A DNA stretch of 64,000 nt from Prevotella sp. (GTDB lineage Bacteria > Bacteroidota > Bacteroidia > Bacteroidales > Bacteroidaceae). A program made the position numbers and the translations under genes. Within the stretch, counting starts at the first letter, position 1, and each line of letters starts with the position of its first letter. Where the stretch lies: the NCBI GenBank assembly GCA_021636625.1, contig JAJWLX010000011.1, positions 13,041 through 77,040 of the forward strand. Direction: 5' to 3'. The notes beneath the pieces were generated by a model. It ran no database searches and was not told where the DNA came from. It was given only the letters and a program-made list of their open reading frames with translations. Shown here one piece after another: positions 34,333 to 42,847 of this stretch.

Positions 34333-35487
34333 ATGGTAAACAGATTCATTCTTAATGAAGTTTCCTATTTCGGTCCAGGTGCCCGCAAGGAGCTTCCTAC
34401 AGTAATCGCTAGTCGTGGTTGGAAAAAAGCTTTGGTTGTAACAGACAAGGGCTTGATGAAATTTGGCGTTGCCAAGATGGTACTCGACGTACTTGACGAG
34501 GCTAACATCGCTTACGAGGTATTTGATGACGTAAAGCCAAACCCAACAGTTTCCAATGTTACTGCAGGTATTGAAGCTTGCAAGAAAGCAGAGGCTGACT
34601 TCATCATCGCTATCGGTGGTGGCAGTTCTATGGATACGGCAAAGGGTATCGGCGTGGTTGTTACCAACCCTGAGTTTGCCGACATCGTTTCTCTGGAGGG
34701 TGTTGCTCCTACCAAGAACAAGTGCTTGCCTATCGTTGCTCTTCCTACTACAGCTGGTACCGCAGCAGAGACAACCATCAACTATGTGATTATCGACGAG
34801 AAGCGCCAGCAGAAGATGGTATGCGTGGATCCTAACGATATTCCTGCCGTTGCTATCGTAGATGCAGAGTTGATGTACTCTTTGCCAAAGGGTCTCACCG
34901 CTGCTACCGGTATGGATGCGATGACTCACGCTATCGAGGGCTTGATTACCAAGGCAGCTTGGGAGATGAGTGATATGTTCGAGCTCAAGGCTATCGAGAT
35001 GATTCATAAGTACCTGCCTATCGCTGTGAATGATCCAACCAATCCTGAGGGTCGCAACGGTATGGCCGTAGCTCAGTATATTGCCGGAATGGCATTCTCT
35101 AATGTAGGTTTGGGCGTTGACCATGGTATGGCTCACCCAATGAGTGCCCTTCATGATGTTCCTCACGGAGTAGCATGTGCTATCCTGCTTCCTACCGTGA
35201 TGCGTTTCAATATGGAGGTAAGTGTATCTAAATATGTACAGATTGCCAAGGTTGTTGGTGTTTACAAGGATGGTATGACCGACCAGGAGGCAGCAGAGGC
35301 AGCCTGCAATGCTATCGAGGAGTTGTCTAAGTTGGTAGGTATCCCACAGCATCTCAGTGAATTGGGAATCACAGAGGCTGACATCCCTGCCCTTGCCGAG
35401 CAGGCATTCACCGATGTATGTACTCCAGGTAACCCTCGTGAGGTTTCTAAGGAGGATATCATCGCCTTGTATCACAAGATCTTGTAA
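34333..35487 (+). CDS. fucO: Lactaldehyde reductase, iron-dependent alcohol dehydrogenase family
   Basis: Group III alcohol dehydrogenase of 384 residues, best matching FucO, which reduces L-lactaldehyde to 1,2-propanediol with NADH at the end of anaerobic fucose and rhamnose breakdown. Visible: the NAD-binding GGGSSMDTAKG, PTTAGTAAETT, and metal-site residues in ATGMDAMTHAIEG and DHGMAHPMSALHDVPHG (Asp and three His). It is alone here; no fucose or rhamnose isomerase, kinase or aldolase gene is nearby. Other short-chain aldehydes or alcohols are possible substrates. Confidence 0.92.
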   Translation: MVNRFILNEVSYFGPGARKELPTVIASRGWKKALVVTDKGLMKFGVAKMVLDVLDEANIAYEVFDDVKPNPTVSNVTAGIEACKKAEADFIIAIGGGSSMDTAKGIGVVVTNPEFADIVSLEGVAPTKNKCLPIVALPTTAGTAAETTINYVIIDEKRQQKMVCVDPNDIPAVAIVDAELMYSLPKGLTAATGMDAMTHAIEGLITKAAWEMSDMFELKAIEMIHKYLPIAVNDPTNPEGRNGMAVAQYIAGMAFSNVGLGVDHGMAHPMSALHDVPHGVACAILLPTVMRFNMEVSVSKYVQIAKVVGVYKDGMTDQEAAEAACNAIEELSKLVGIPQHLSELGITEADIPALAEQAFTDVCTPGNPREVSKEDIIALYHKIL

Positions 35488-35523
35488 TATAGGCTAAAGA
35501 TACAATAATACTTTAATATTTTA

Positions 35524-35579
35524 ATCGCCCTGAAAGGAACAAGCATAAACGATGCTTCACCTTTCAGGGCGATTTTTTT
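35524..35579 (+). terminator. Terminator of fucO, containing the 21-nt element (copy 3)
   Basis: A perfect 14-bp outer stem, ATCGCCCTGAAAGG (35524-35537) with CCTTTCAGGGCGAT (35560-35573), encloses an inner AAGCAT/ATGCTT stem, then seven Ts. The left arm through 35546 is a copy of the 21-nt element. Confidence 0.92.
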
Positions 35580-35651
35580 ATTCATTTAATCCCTCAACTT
35601 AGGCTTTTAATTTCTTTGCTTTCATATTTTACTCCTTTCTTAAATTGCATA

Positions 35652-35987
35652 TCAAACTAAGCCATTCTTCTTCAACAAATCTGTCAATTCTTTCCCCTTT
35701 AAAGTACTCCGCTCCGATTTATCATAAATATAAAGCAAGCCGAGACCATCCTCTATATCAGCTAACACTACTGTTATAATACGGGCACCGCCACTTTTAC
35801 CACTTCCTTTCGATTTGATAGCCATACGAACCTTACGCAAACCACCACCTAAATCTGCACCCAAAGAGGGGGAAGAACTTAATTCATTCATCAATTCTTT
35901 CAAATCAGATTTTAACGACTTATAGCGCTTATTCAATCGTTTAGCTTCCCTTTCAAAAGAAGGAAACGTATATATCTTACAACTCAT
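35652..35987 (-). CDS. Type II toxin, RelE/ParE family
   Basis: Small basic protein of 111 residues. It opens IYTFPSFEREAKRLNKRYKSLKSDLKELMNEL, the family's N-terminal helix hairpin, and continues with VRMAIKSKGSGKSGGARIITVVLAD and LLYIYDKSER, the beta-sheet core typical of RelE/ParE toxins. The family cuts mRNA at the ribosome (RelE) or poisons gyrase (ParE); which applies cannot be read. Its start overlaps the antitoxin stop by 11 bp, as expected for a coupled module. Confidence 0.88.
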   Translation of the reverse strand: MSCKIYTFPSFEREAKRLNKRYKSLKSDLKELMNELSSSPSLGADLGGGLRKVRMAIKSKGSGKSGGARIITVVLADIEDGLGLLYIYDKSERSTLKGKELTDLLKKNGLV

Positions 35988-36237
35988 TCAACACGTCCTC
36001 CAATGGTTTAAGCTCTAGCTTTCCTTCACGATAGGATTTCAGCTCATGGAGGGCATTGTCAAAACCTGATAGAATTTCGTCTTTAGTCATACAAGGCTCT
36101 TCTTGAACCATACACGCCTCATTTGCCTCTTTATTTGCAAAGAGTTTTCTTATCCTATCCAAAAGATGGATATCTTGTGTATTAAGCACCTGACGAATAA
36201 TATCATTCTGTGCTGCTTGTATATTTAATGCTGTCAT
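35977..36237 (-). CDS. Antitoxin of the RelE/ParE-type module
   Basis: Protein of 86 residues preceding the toxin. I chose the ATG at 36237 (MTALNIQAAQ) because AAGGAG lies just upstream; an in-frame ATG at 36276 would add 13 residues without a site. The N terminus (IQAAQNDIIRQVLNTQDIHLLDRIRKLF) resembles Bacteroidota antitoxins of unknown fold, and the C-terminal ELKSYREGKLELKPLEDVLNEL would wrap the toxin. It probably represses its own promoter at 36287-36318. Confidence 0.82.
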   Translation of the reverse strand: MTALNIQAAQNDIIRQVLNTQDIHLLDRIRKLFANKEANEACMVQEEPCMTKDEILSGFDNALHELKSYREGKLELKPLEDVLNEL

Positions 36238-36286
36238 ACAACTCCTTTTTATTTGTTTTAAAATACCGAATATCACTTATTTCCTG

Positions 36287-36318
36287 CAAAAATACACAGA
36301 AGTTTTCAAAATACCAAA
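36287..36318 (-). promoter_or_regulatory. Promoter of the toxin-antitoxin operon
   Basis: On the minus strand -33 TTTG (CAAA at 36315-36318), 20-bp spacer, -7 TATTTTTG (CAAAAATA at 36287-36294). Confidence 0.72.
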
Positions 36319-36413
36319 TATTTCCAGGCAAATCTACAAAAAGGTTATTGTTTTCTTTGATTTTCAGAGAATTATTCGCATTTTTGCATCGTTATAGGAT
36401 ATAAATTCTTTAT

Positions 36414-36608
36414 ATGTCAGAGATACTATATGCCCTCTCCCATCTTCCCCGCAACTCAAAACAAAGCGCACGAGTGAGAAACAAATATATCATCAACATA
36501 GCTGACAAAGTAGTATTTGGAGCTTTAGATACTTCTAGTTCACTTGCAAACCTAACGAAAGCTGCAGAAAGAATAGGTTCTTGTACCTTTAGCAAGCGTA
36601 ATAATTAG
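36414..36608 (+). CDS. Short ORF of doubtful status, possible gene remnant
   Basis: A 64-residue reading frame (MSEILYALSHLPRNSKQ onward) in an otherwise gene-free stretch of about 620 bp. The part RVRNKYIINIADKVVF followed by SSSL is faintly like the R-N-x-x-I-x-x-L-S/A-D segment of DprA/Smf nucleotide-binding domains, which suggests a leftover of a larger gene. No ribosome binding site or clear promoter is seen. The resemblance is weak, and it may be a chance ORF. Confidence 0.25.
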   Translation: MSEILYALSHLPRNSKQSARVRNKYIINIADKVVFGALDTSSSLANLTKAAERIGSCTFSKRNN

Positions 36609-36698
36609 TCGTAAAGAGCAATGGAAGTTGTCGGAACATATAGGAGAAGTTGCCGGAAAGATTAATATCTGTTTTCGGGGAAGTTAATATCTCCAGCC

Positions 36699-36716
36699 GC
36701 ACAACACGTGTTGTGC
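36699..36716. repeat. Perfect 18-bp palindrome
   Basis: GCACAACACGTGTTGTGC is fully self-complementary, centred at 36707.5. AACTGCTGTGCAC 12 bp to its right repeats part of one arm, and two copies of GAAGTTG(T/C)CGGA lie to its left (from 36624 and 36647). The rest of 36609-36858 shows no gene that I can support. Confidence 0.7.
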
Positions 36717-36858
36717 AAGCGGAAACCAACTGCTGTGCACCAACTTATCCAGTCTTTTCCTTTCTCGTATAATCGGACAAAGCTCCTTTCCCCATTAAGC
36801 TTCTGATAATCAGAAAGTATTAATGAGTGTGAAAGGAGAATTGAATTACGAATTGTTT

Positions 36859-37326
36859 TTAGAATTTGGTGAAGTATAGCCTCAACATCTTAGAGCGGAG
36901 CATCATTTTATCGCCCTTGAGCTTCTCTTTGTAAAAAGCTTCTCGCAGATTATTGATACCATAGCTTCTGATGCTGTCATTCACAACGGTTGCAGGAATA
37001 TCTCCACCATTTTCTCCATGATCCTGATGCCAGTTGTTCTTGTAAGGCGAATGCAGGATCAGACTGTCACCAGTCTGTTCGAATCGGAAATAATAGCCGC
37101 GGAAACTGTACATATTCGTGGGGGTAATACTGGCACAAGATATCAGCTTATGCTGCACTCCCCAGAATACTCGTTCCTTGGAAAGGTCGAGATAGTTGCC
37201 CGTAGCCAACGTATCTACCCGTTCAAGATGCCAGAATCCATCAAGATTTCCATTATCGCTCGTCTCGATGGTACAGGAACTCACTACCAAACAGATAGCT
37301 GATATCAAATATATCATTCTTTTCAT
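36859..37326 (-). CDS. Lipocalin-like lipoprotein
   Basis: Predicted lipoprotein of 155 residues. The signal MKRMIYLISAICLVVSSC ends in a lipobox with Cys18. The mature part opens with a short acidic linker, then GFWHLERVDTL, a WxL/V start typical of Bacteroidota lipocalin-like domains, and continues as beta strands. The ligand is unknown. It lies 21 bp downstream of the Wzi-family gene in the same direction, so the two are probably cotranscribed. Confidence 0.78.
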   Translation of the reverse strand: MKRMIYLISAICLVVSSCTIETSDNGNLDGFWHLERVDTLATGNYLDLSKERVFWGVQHKLISCASITPTNMYSFRGYYFRFEQTGDSLILHSPYKNNWHQDHGENGGDIPATVVNDSIRSYGINNLREAFYKEKLKGDKMMLRSKMLRLYFTKF

Positions 37327-37347
37327 AATCTTTTCTCTTTCATAAAG

Positions 37348-38931
37348 TTAGAACTTGACAATACCTTGTCTAGTCAGGGTAATCTGGAAACCTCTATTGT
37401 GGCCCAACATCTCTGTACTGCCGAAATCCATTCCGTAAGCTGCCTTTACCGTATATCTTCTTAAGAAGTGGTAGCTGCCTTCTGCCATGAAGCTGACATT
37501 GTGATGCTTCTTCGTAAATGGCAGGACATAGGTTCCCCATCCCTTCTGATAGGAGGCAAGTACACGATAGCCGAATTTATCGGAAGGCTGACCATCGAAT
37601 CCCAGGTGATAGGCGATGAAACGGTTATCCTTCACCTCAATCTTTCCATCTGTATTATAGATTGGCGAACGATAGAGCGGATTACCCATTACCTGCCCCC
37701 AATGCTGCCAGCCGGTATAGTTACTATGATTATAGTAATCGTCCATTCCTGCCAAATGATCAGGAATATTCACTGTATGGTCATGGTTATATGGTCCACT
37801 CTGGTACTTGGTATGAACGTATTCTAACACAACATTACGAATCCATCTGCCATATTTGATATTCAGTTCCGCACCCAGCATCATGTCCTGGAGGGAATAC
37901 ATAAAGAAGCGATGGCTTTTCTTGCTCTGCCACTCCTTTCCTTCGCCATATCCATTATAATCAAGCATAAACATCTGACTATCATCCTCGAAGAAATGAT
38001 CAGCATAAACGCCCAACTTCCAGGTGTCAGCATTATAGTTGATGCGCATGAGCCAAGATCCCAACTGGTTGCCGGCAATATTGGCATACTGACCTTCACC
38101 ATCATCTTGTCCGCCAGGAATAAAAGCATGCCATATTCCCTTTAATCCACCTTCTGTAGCCTTGCATTTGAGTCCGCCATTTCCATCATAGGTGTATGGC
38201 TTGCCACCAAACTGTGCTGCCATTTCCAAGCCCAATTCGATACTCAAGGGGCAGAATGCGGCTTCGTTTCCAATTCGCAGATAGCCTGCCTTGCTATGAT
38301 AGAGCACGCCTTCAGAATACTTGGATTTGCGCTGGGTGAAATCATGCTGCCAGTTTTCATCGGTGAATTTTCCAAAAGCGATATGTCCCTTGAGTTGAAC
38401 CCAATGATTTAAAATAGGTAGCGTCCAATATTCCGGTAAGGCTAATCTTACCTGCGGTACAGGTCGAGCGTTAATGCCCAGCGTCTGGCTACCACTGGAA
38501 AGCGTCTGGTTCTTCAATTCCATCGGATATTCTTTAGCTCCCACACTGAGCACACCATGCAGCCATCTTACTTCTGCAAAAGCCTGCTGCACAATGAACT
38601 TGCTGGTAAAATGAGTGGGCAATACCAGATCTACACCATAACCTACTCCCCATCTGCGCTGATTATCTGTGGATAGAGGTCGTATCAAACTGCCTCTTAG
38701 ATAGGCATTCGCCTCTTTCAGAGAACTTAAACCATACCGATTGGCATTGAGCCAAAGGGGTGTCTTGCCCTTTGAAAAAGTAGCTTGCCTTTCTATTCTA
38801 TATTCCAGAGCACTATCGAGTCTTAATTTTGTAGGTTCCGCATCTTCCTGAAAACAATATTGTGCCTTTAATGATTGTGGGCACGCTATAGTAAGGAGGC
38901 AAAGCGAAACCAAATAGAAAACTTTCTTCAT
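37348..38931 (-). CDS. wzi: Wzi-family capsule assembly outer membrane protein
   Basis: Outer membrane beta-barrel of 527 residues with signal peptide MKKVFYLVSLCLLTIACPQSLKA. The regions TPLWLNANRYGLSSL, NAYLRGSLIRPL and GVGYGVDLVLPTHFTSKFIVQQAFAEVRWLHGVLSVGAKEYPMEL match the Wzi pattern, and the C-terminal aromatic-rich strands end ...LTRQGIVKF. Wzi helps anchor capsule or exopolysaccharide on the surface. It is divergent from the polysaccharide gene cluster that begins at 39137, which fits. The 205-bp gap between shows no promoter that I can define with confidence. Confidence 0.88.
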   Translation of the reverse strand: MKKVFYLVSLCLLTIACPQSLKAQYCFQEDAEPTKLRLDSALEYRIERQATFSKGKTPLWLNANRYGLSSLKEANAYLRGSLIRPLSTDNQRRWGVGYGVDLVLPTHFTSKFIVQQAFAEVRWLHGVLSVGAKEYPMELKNQTLSSGSQTLGINARPVPQVRLALPEYWTLPILNHWVQLKGHIAFGKFTDENWQHDFTQRKSKYSEGVLYHSKAGYLRIGNEAAFCPLSIELGLEMAAQFGGKPYTYDGNGGLKCKATEGGLKGIWHAFIPGGQDDGEGQYANIAGNQLGSWLMRINYNADTWKLGVYADHFFEDDSQMFMLDYNGYGEGKEWQSKKSHRFFMYSLQDMMLGAELNIKYGRWIRNVVLEYVHTKYQSGPYNHDHTVNIPDHLAGMDDYYNHSNYTGWQHWGQVMGNPLYRSPIYNTDGKIEVKDNRFIAYHLGFDGQPSDKFGYRVLASYQKGWGTYVLPFTKKHHNVSFMAEGSYHFLRRYTVKAAYGMDFGSTEMLGHNRGFQITLTRQGIVKF

Positions 38932-39136
38932 ATCAATGTTTTATCTATAAAACTGCATAAACACTCATTTTATTGTAGTTTTTGCAGTTACTTTAACATT
39001 CCTTACGAAAAGTCGGGCTATAAACCTGGATTGGAAAGATAAAATTCGCCAAAATACAATAATTCAACAATACATACGTTACATTATATAAGATATAAGA
39101 ATTAGATTAGAAAGGTTTTTGTAAACAAGATAAATA

Positions 39137-40186
39137 ATGGAAAATAAAGAAGAACATCTCAAACAAATAGATGTGGTGGCAATAGCTAAGGAAATGAAGA
39201 AGCATAAGAAACTGTATCTTATCGCTCTTCCTATTACTTTCGTTCTCTCTTGCCTGCTCATCCTCTGTGTGCCAAGGTATTATTCTAGTACAGCAAAATT
39301 GGCTCCGGAAATATCAAGCTTCAGTTCGAGTTCATTAGGTGATATTGCTTCTTCATTCGGTTTCGACTTAGGGGGAAGCTCAGCAAACGGAGATGCCATC
39401 TTTCCGGAACTCTACCCTGAGCTGATAGAATCCAACGACTTTATGGTAGGTATGTTTGATGTCAAGGTGAAATCTAAAGATGGAAGTATCAACACTACCT
39501 ATTATGATTATCTTGCCACCAAGCGACAGACACCTTGGTGGACAAAAGCGTATAATTCCGTAAAACAGCTGTTTGATACACCTGATTCTACACCCGTAAG
39601 TAAAAACGGAAAAGTTAATCCTTTCCAACTTACCCGACGTCAGGATCAGATAGCCCGACTTATGAGCAAAAACATCAAATGTGATATCGATAAGAAGAAC
39701 TATGTGATTTCTATCTCCGTAGAAGATCAGGATCCTCTGATATGTGCAACCCTTGCTGATACGGTTCAGGCTAAACTTCAGGATTTCATCACTGACTATC
39801 GTACCAAAAAAGCGAAGAAAGACTTAGAGTACTACAAGAAGTTGAGCAGTGATGCCAAGTCAAAATATGAGCGCATCAGACAGCAGTATGGCAGTTATTC
39901 TGATGCCAACCAGGATGTGGTATTGGAAAGCTACCGCTTGAAAGCCAACGATATGGAAAATGAGATGCAGTTGCTTTACAACACATACACAACTCTTCAG
40001 GCTCAGGTACAGCAGGCTCAGGCGAAACTTCTGATGCAAACTCCAGCCTTTACGACCCTGCAGAGTGCATCTGTACCATTGAAGCCAGCAGGACCAAAGA
40101 GAATGCTGTTTGTTCTCGGAATGACATTCATCGCATTCTTCGTCGTGACAGTATATTCCATTAGAAAATTGATTTTTAGAGAGTAG
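39137..40186 (+). CDS. wzz: Polysaccharide chain-length determinant, Wzz family
   Basis: Wzz-type co-polymerase of 349 residues: TM1 at about 29-50 (LYLIALPITFVLSCLLILCVP), then ...YYSSTAKLAPE, a periplasmic part with coiled coil (about 210-300, DLEYYKKLSSDAKSKYERIR), the Pro-rich SVPLKPAGPKRM, and TM2 near the C terminus. There is no kinase domain. It sets the length of the polysaccharide made by the Wzy gene two positions downstream. First gene of the plus-strand cluster. AT content rises from here, as is common in such loci. Confidence 0.9.
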   Translation: MENKEEHLKQIDVVAIAKEMKKHKKLYLIALPITFVLSCLLILCVPRYYSSTAKLAPEISSFSSSSLGDIASSFGFDLGGSSANGDAIFPELYPELIESNDFMVGMFDVKVKSKDGSINTTYYDYLATKRQTPWWTKAYNSVKQLFDTPDSTPVSKNGKVNPFQLTRRQDQIARLMSKNIKCDIDKKNYVISISVEDQDPLICATLADTVQAKLQDFITDYRTKKAKKDLEYYKKLSSDAKSKYERIRQQYGSYSDANQDVVLESYRLKANDMENEMQLLYNTYTTLQAQVQQAQAKLLMQTPAFTTLQSASVPLKPAGPKRMLFVLGMTFIAFFVVTVYSIRKLIFRE

Positions 40187-40203
40187 AAACAATAATAATA
40201 ATA

Positions 40204-41763
40204 ATGAGCAAAATGAATGAACATAATCATAGCAACTATTCCAAGCGAATTGCAACCAACACTTTGGTGCTATTCGCCAGAATGCTCATTATTACCATTG
40301 TCAATCTCTATACTGTGCGCTGGGTATTGAAAGGTCTTGGCACAGAGGATTATGGAATCTACAATGCAGTGGCAGGTGTGGTTACTACTGGCACCTGTAT
40401 CAGCAGTGTTCTAGCGATGGCTACGCAGCGATTCTATTCTTACGCAATAGGCTTGGGTGAGAAGGAAAAGCTAACCAGAATATTCTCTGCCAGTGTGAAT
40501 TTAGTTATTGTGTTTTCGATTATCACAATCCTTGTCCTTGAACTTGTAGGAAATTGGTTCGTTTCCACACAAATGACAATACCTGTAGATAGGCTGTCTG
40601 CTGCAAGCTGGGTGTTCCAGTTTTCTATATTCTCGTTTGTTTTTACCTTACTTCAGATTCCATATGTAGGAGCAATCTTCTCTAATGAAGATATGGGAGT
40701 ATATGCACTCGTATCTTCTGTAGATTGTTTCATAAAATTGATGATTGCGGCTTTGATCTGTATGTTTGGTTTCGATCATCTTATTTTATATAGTGGCGCC
40801 ATGATGATTGAATCTGGATTAGTGATGGTAGTTTATATGCTTGTTGCTTCTCGCAAATACATCGAATGCAGATATATAAAAGGAATAGACAAGGGGCTAT
40901 CCAGAGAATTGATATCATTCTCTGGATGGACATTTTATGGTGCTTTGTCTGGAATGGGCATGACTCAGGGAAGTATCATTTTGCTCAACATCTTCTTTGG
41001 TCCACTGGTAAATGCTGCATTTTGTATTGGCAACCAATTATACAATGCCATCAACACGTTGAGCAATAGTATAATTGTTGCATTCCGTCCAACATTAATC
41101 AAATCCTATTCGTGCCAGGATATGCTATATATGCAGCAACTTTATTTTTATGCCAATAAGGCTATTTTGTATTTGCTGTGTTTGGTTGCAATGCCTTTAA
41201 TGTTGGAAACGGAAAATGTACTGCAATTCTGGTTAGGATACAGCACTCCGGAAATCATACTCTTTTGCAGACTCTATATTATATATACGATTGTTTTGAC
41301 TTTACATAATCCGATAACTATCATTATGCAAGCTACAGGAAAGATCAGAAAGTATAGTTTATATGTAGAAAGTCTTACCATTATGAACATTCCAGTTTGT
41401 TGGGGACTGTTTATACTAGACTGTCCTTCTTATACTATCTTTATCGTAATGATAGTCTTGTGTCTGATAGCTCACAATATAAGATTGGTGATGCTGAGAA
41501 AAGCTGTTCCAGAACTGAAGCTGAGAAGTTATTATAAACATCTGATACTTCCTGCCTTCTTCATACTGGGCATAACGAGTATGTTGGAACTGTTCTTGCT
41601 GCAGTTACCGATAGCAGGTTTTCAAAGATTTGGGCTAATCGTGATCTCTTCAGTCATGGTAATGTCAATATTGATATACGTATGGGGCTTTTCGGAAGCC
41701 GAACGAAAATTATTGCATTCACTGATTCATAAGGTAGTGAATAAAAGGCAAACAGTATTATAA
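40204..41763 (+). CDS. wzx: Polysaccharide repeat-unit flippase, Wzx/MATE-like
   Basis: Membrane protein of 519 residues with about 12-14 hydrophobic segments. The start NTLVLFARMLIITIVNLYTVRWVLKGLGTEDYGIYNAVAGVV is typical of the MOP-superfamily flippases that carry lipid-linked repeat units across the inner membrane. It lies 17 bp after wzz and 15 bp before the EpsG-type gene, in the classical Wzx/Wzy pathway arrangement. Confidence 0.88.
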   Translation: MSKMNEHNHSNYSKRIATNTLVLFARMLIITIVNLYTVRWVLKGLGTEDYGIYNAVAGVVTTGTCISSVLAMATQRFYSYAIGLGEKEKLTRIFSASVNLVIVFSIITILVLELVGNWFVSTQMTIPVDRLSAASWVFQFSIFSFVFTLLQIPYVGAIFSNEDMGVYALVSSVDCFIKLMIAALICMFGFDHLILYSGAMMIESGLVMVVYMLVASRKYIECRYIKGIDKGLSRELISFSGWTFYGALSGMGMTQGSIILLNIFFGPLVNAAFCIGNQLYNAINTLSNSIIVAFRPTLIKSYSCQDMLYMQQLYFYANKAILYLLCLVAMPLMLETENVLQFWLGYSTPEIILFCRLYIIYTIVLTLHNPITIIMQATGKIRKYSLYVESLTIMNIPVCWGLFILDCPSYTIFIVMIVLCLIAHNIRLVMLRKAVPELKLRSYYKHLILPAFFILGITSMLELFLLQLPIAGFQRFGLIVISSVMVMSILIYVWGFSEAERKLLHSLIHKVVNKRQTVL

Positions 41764-41778
41764 AGGAAACAATAAATT

Positions 41779-42834
41779 ATGGGATACATTTTACTATCAG
41801 TACTTTTGATAACGATTATACTTTGTTATCTGGAAGATTACATCAAGCGATATAGATTTTTTCTATATATCTTGATGGGATTCGTTATGGTTCTTATAGC
41901 AGGATTACGCGAAATAGGTCTGGATCCTGATTCTGAAAATTACGAGTATTCTTTCCATCATTATTATCAGAGTTCTGAGATGGGTATGGTAGAACCATCG
42001 TTTACTCTCATATCTGCTGTTCTAAATGTATTTACAGATAATGTGCATCTTTTGTTTTTAGTTTATGCATTCCTTGGTGTCACTATCAAGCTATATGCAT
42101 TCAAAAAAAACTTGCAATGCATTTTCGTGCCAATGATGTTATATATAAGTTTCTACTTTGTATTGCATGAAATGACACAAATTAGAGCTGGAGTTGTGTC
42201 TGCTTTATTCTTGTTGGCTGTGTACCACATAGCTAAAAAAGAAAAAAGAAAAGCATTACTGCTGATCATAGTTGGCTCATTCTTCCACTATTCCTCCTTA
42301 GCTCTGCTACCAACACTCGTGTTTGGCAATAAAGATTTCAACCGAAAAGGAAGTATATTAATAGCGTTGCTCATACCCCTAAGCTATCTCATATATTTCG
42401 GTGGTATCAGTATGCTACTGAATACTGATATTCCACTTATCGGCAACAAACTAGCCATCTACCAGCAGGCAATGGAAAAAGGAAAAATGACAGTAAACAT
42501 AAATGTCTTTGATCCTGTACACCTTGTCTCCGTGATGTTGTTTTACTACACATTATATTTTCGAAAGACAATCACCGCCTTCAATGAAAACTATAATGTT
42601 GTAATAAAAATAGTGGCACTAGGGCTGTTCTTGCATACTAGTTTGGCTTTTCTCCCAGTTCTAGCTTTGAGAATCAGTCAGTTATACTGTATCGTTAACA
42701 TTTTCTTATTTTCAGGGATCGTATATACATTCAAACAGAAATGGATGGGAATTACAATCCTGGTGTTATTATCGATATTCCAAATGTATCTCGCTTTACC
42801 TCATTATGGATTAGGTGATATCGTGAGATTTTAA
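41779..42834 (+). CDS. EpsG-family polysaccharide polymerase (Wzy role)
   Basis: Membrane protein of 351 residues with about ten hydrophobic segments. The EpsG pattern is visible in LIAGLREIGLDPDSENYEYSFHHYY and later EMTQIRAGVVSALFLLAVYHIAKKEKRKALLLIIVGSFFHYSSL. It should polymerise repeat units at the periplasmic face. Polymerases are poorly conserved, so the role is inferred from family and its position between flippase and transferases. Confidence 0.85.
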   Translation: MGYILLSVLLITIILCYLEDYIKRYRFFLYILMGFVMVLIAGLREIGLDPDSENYEYSFHHYYQSSEMGMVEPSFTLISAVLNVFTDNVHLLFLVYAFLGVTIKLYAFKKNLQCIFVPMMLYISFYFVLHEMTQIRAGVVSALFLLAVYHIAKKEKRKALLLIIVGSFFHYSSLALLPTLVFGNKDFNRKGSILIALLIPLSYLIYFGGISMLLNTDIPLIGNKLAIYQQAMEKGKMTVNINVFDPVHLVSVMLFYYTLYFRKTITAFNENYNVVIKIVALGLFLHTSLAFLPVLALRISQLYCIVNIFLFSGIVYTFKQKWMGITILVLLSIFQMYLALPHYGLGDIVRF

Positions 42835-42847
42835 ATAAAGAAATACA

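Noticed and set aside
34207..35475. Long open frame (422 codons) on the minus strand over fucO
   Set aside because: Antisense to a complete FucO; the protein is Cys/His-rich nonsense without motifs.
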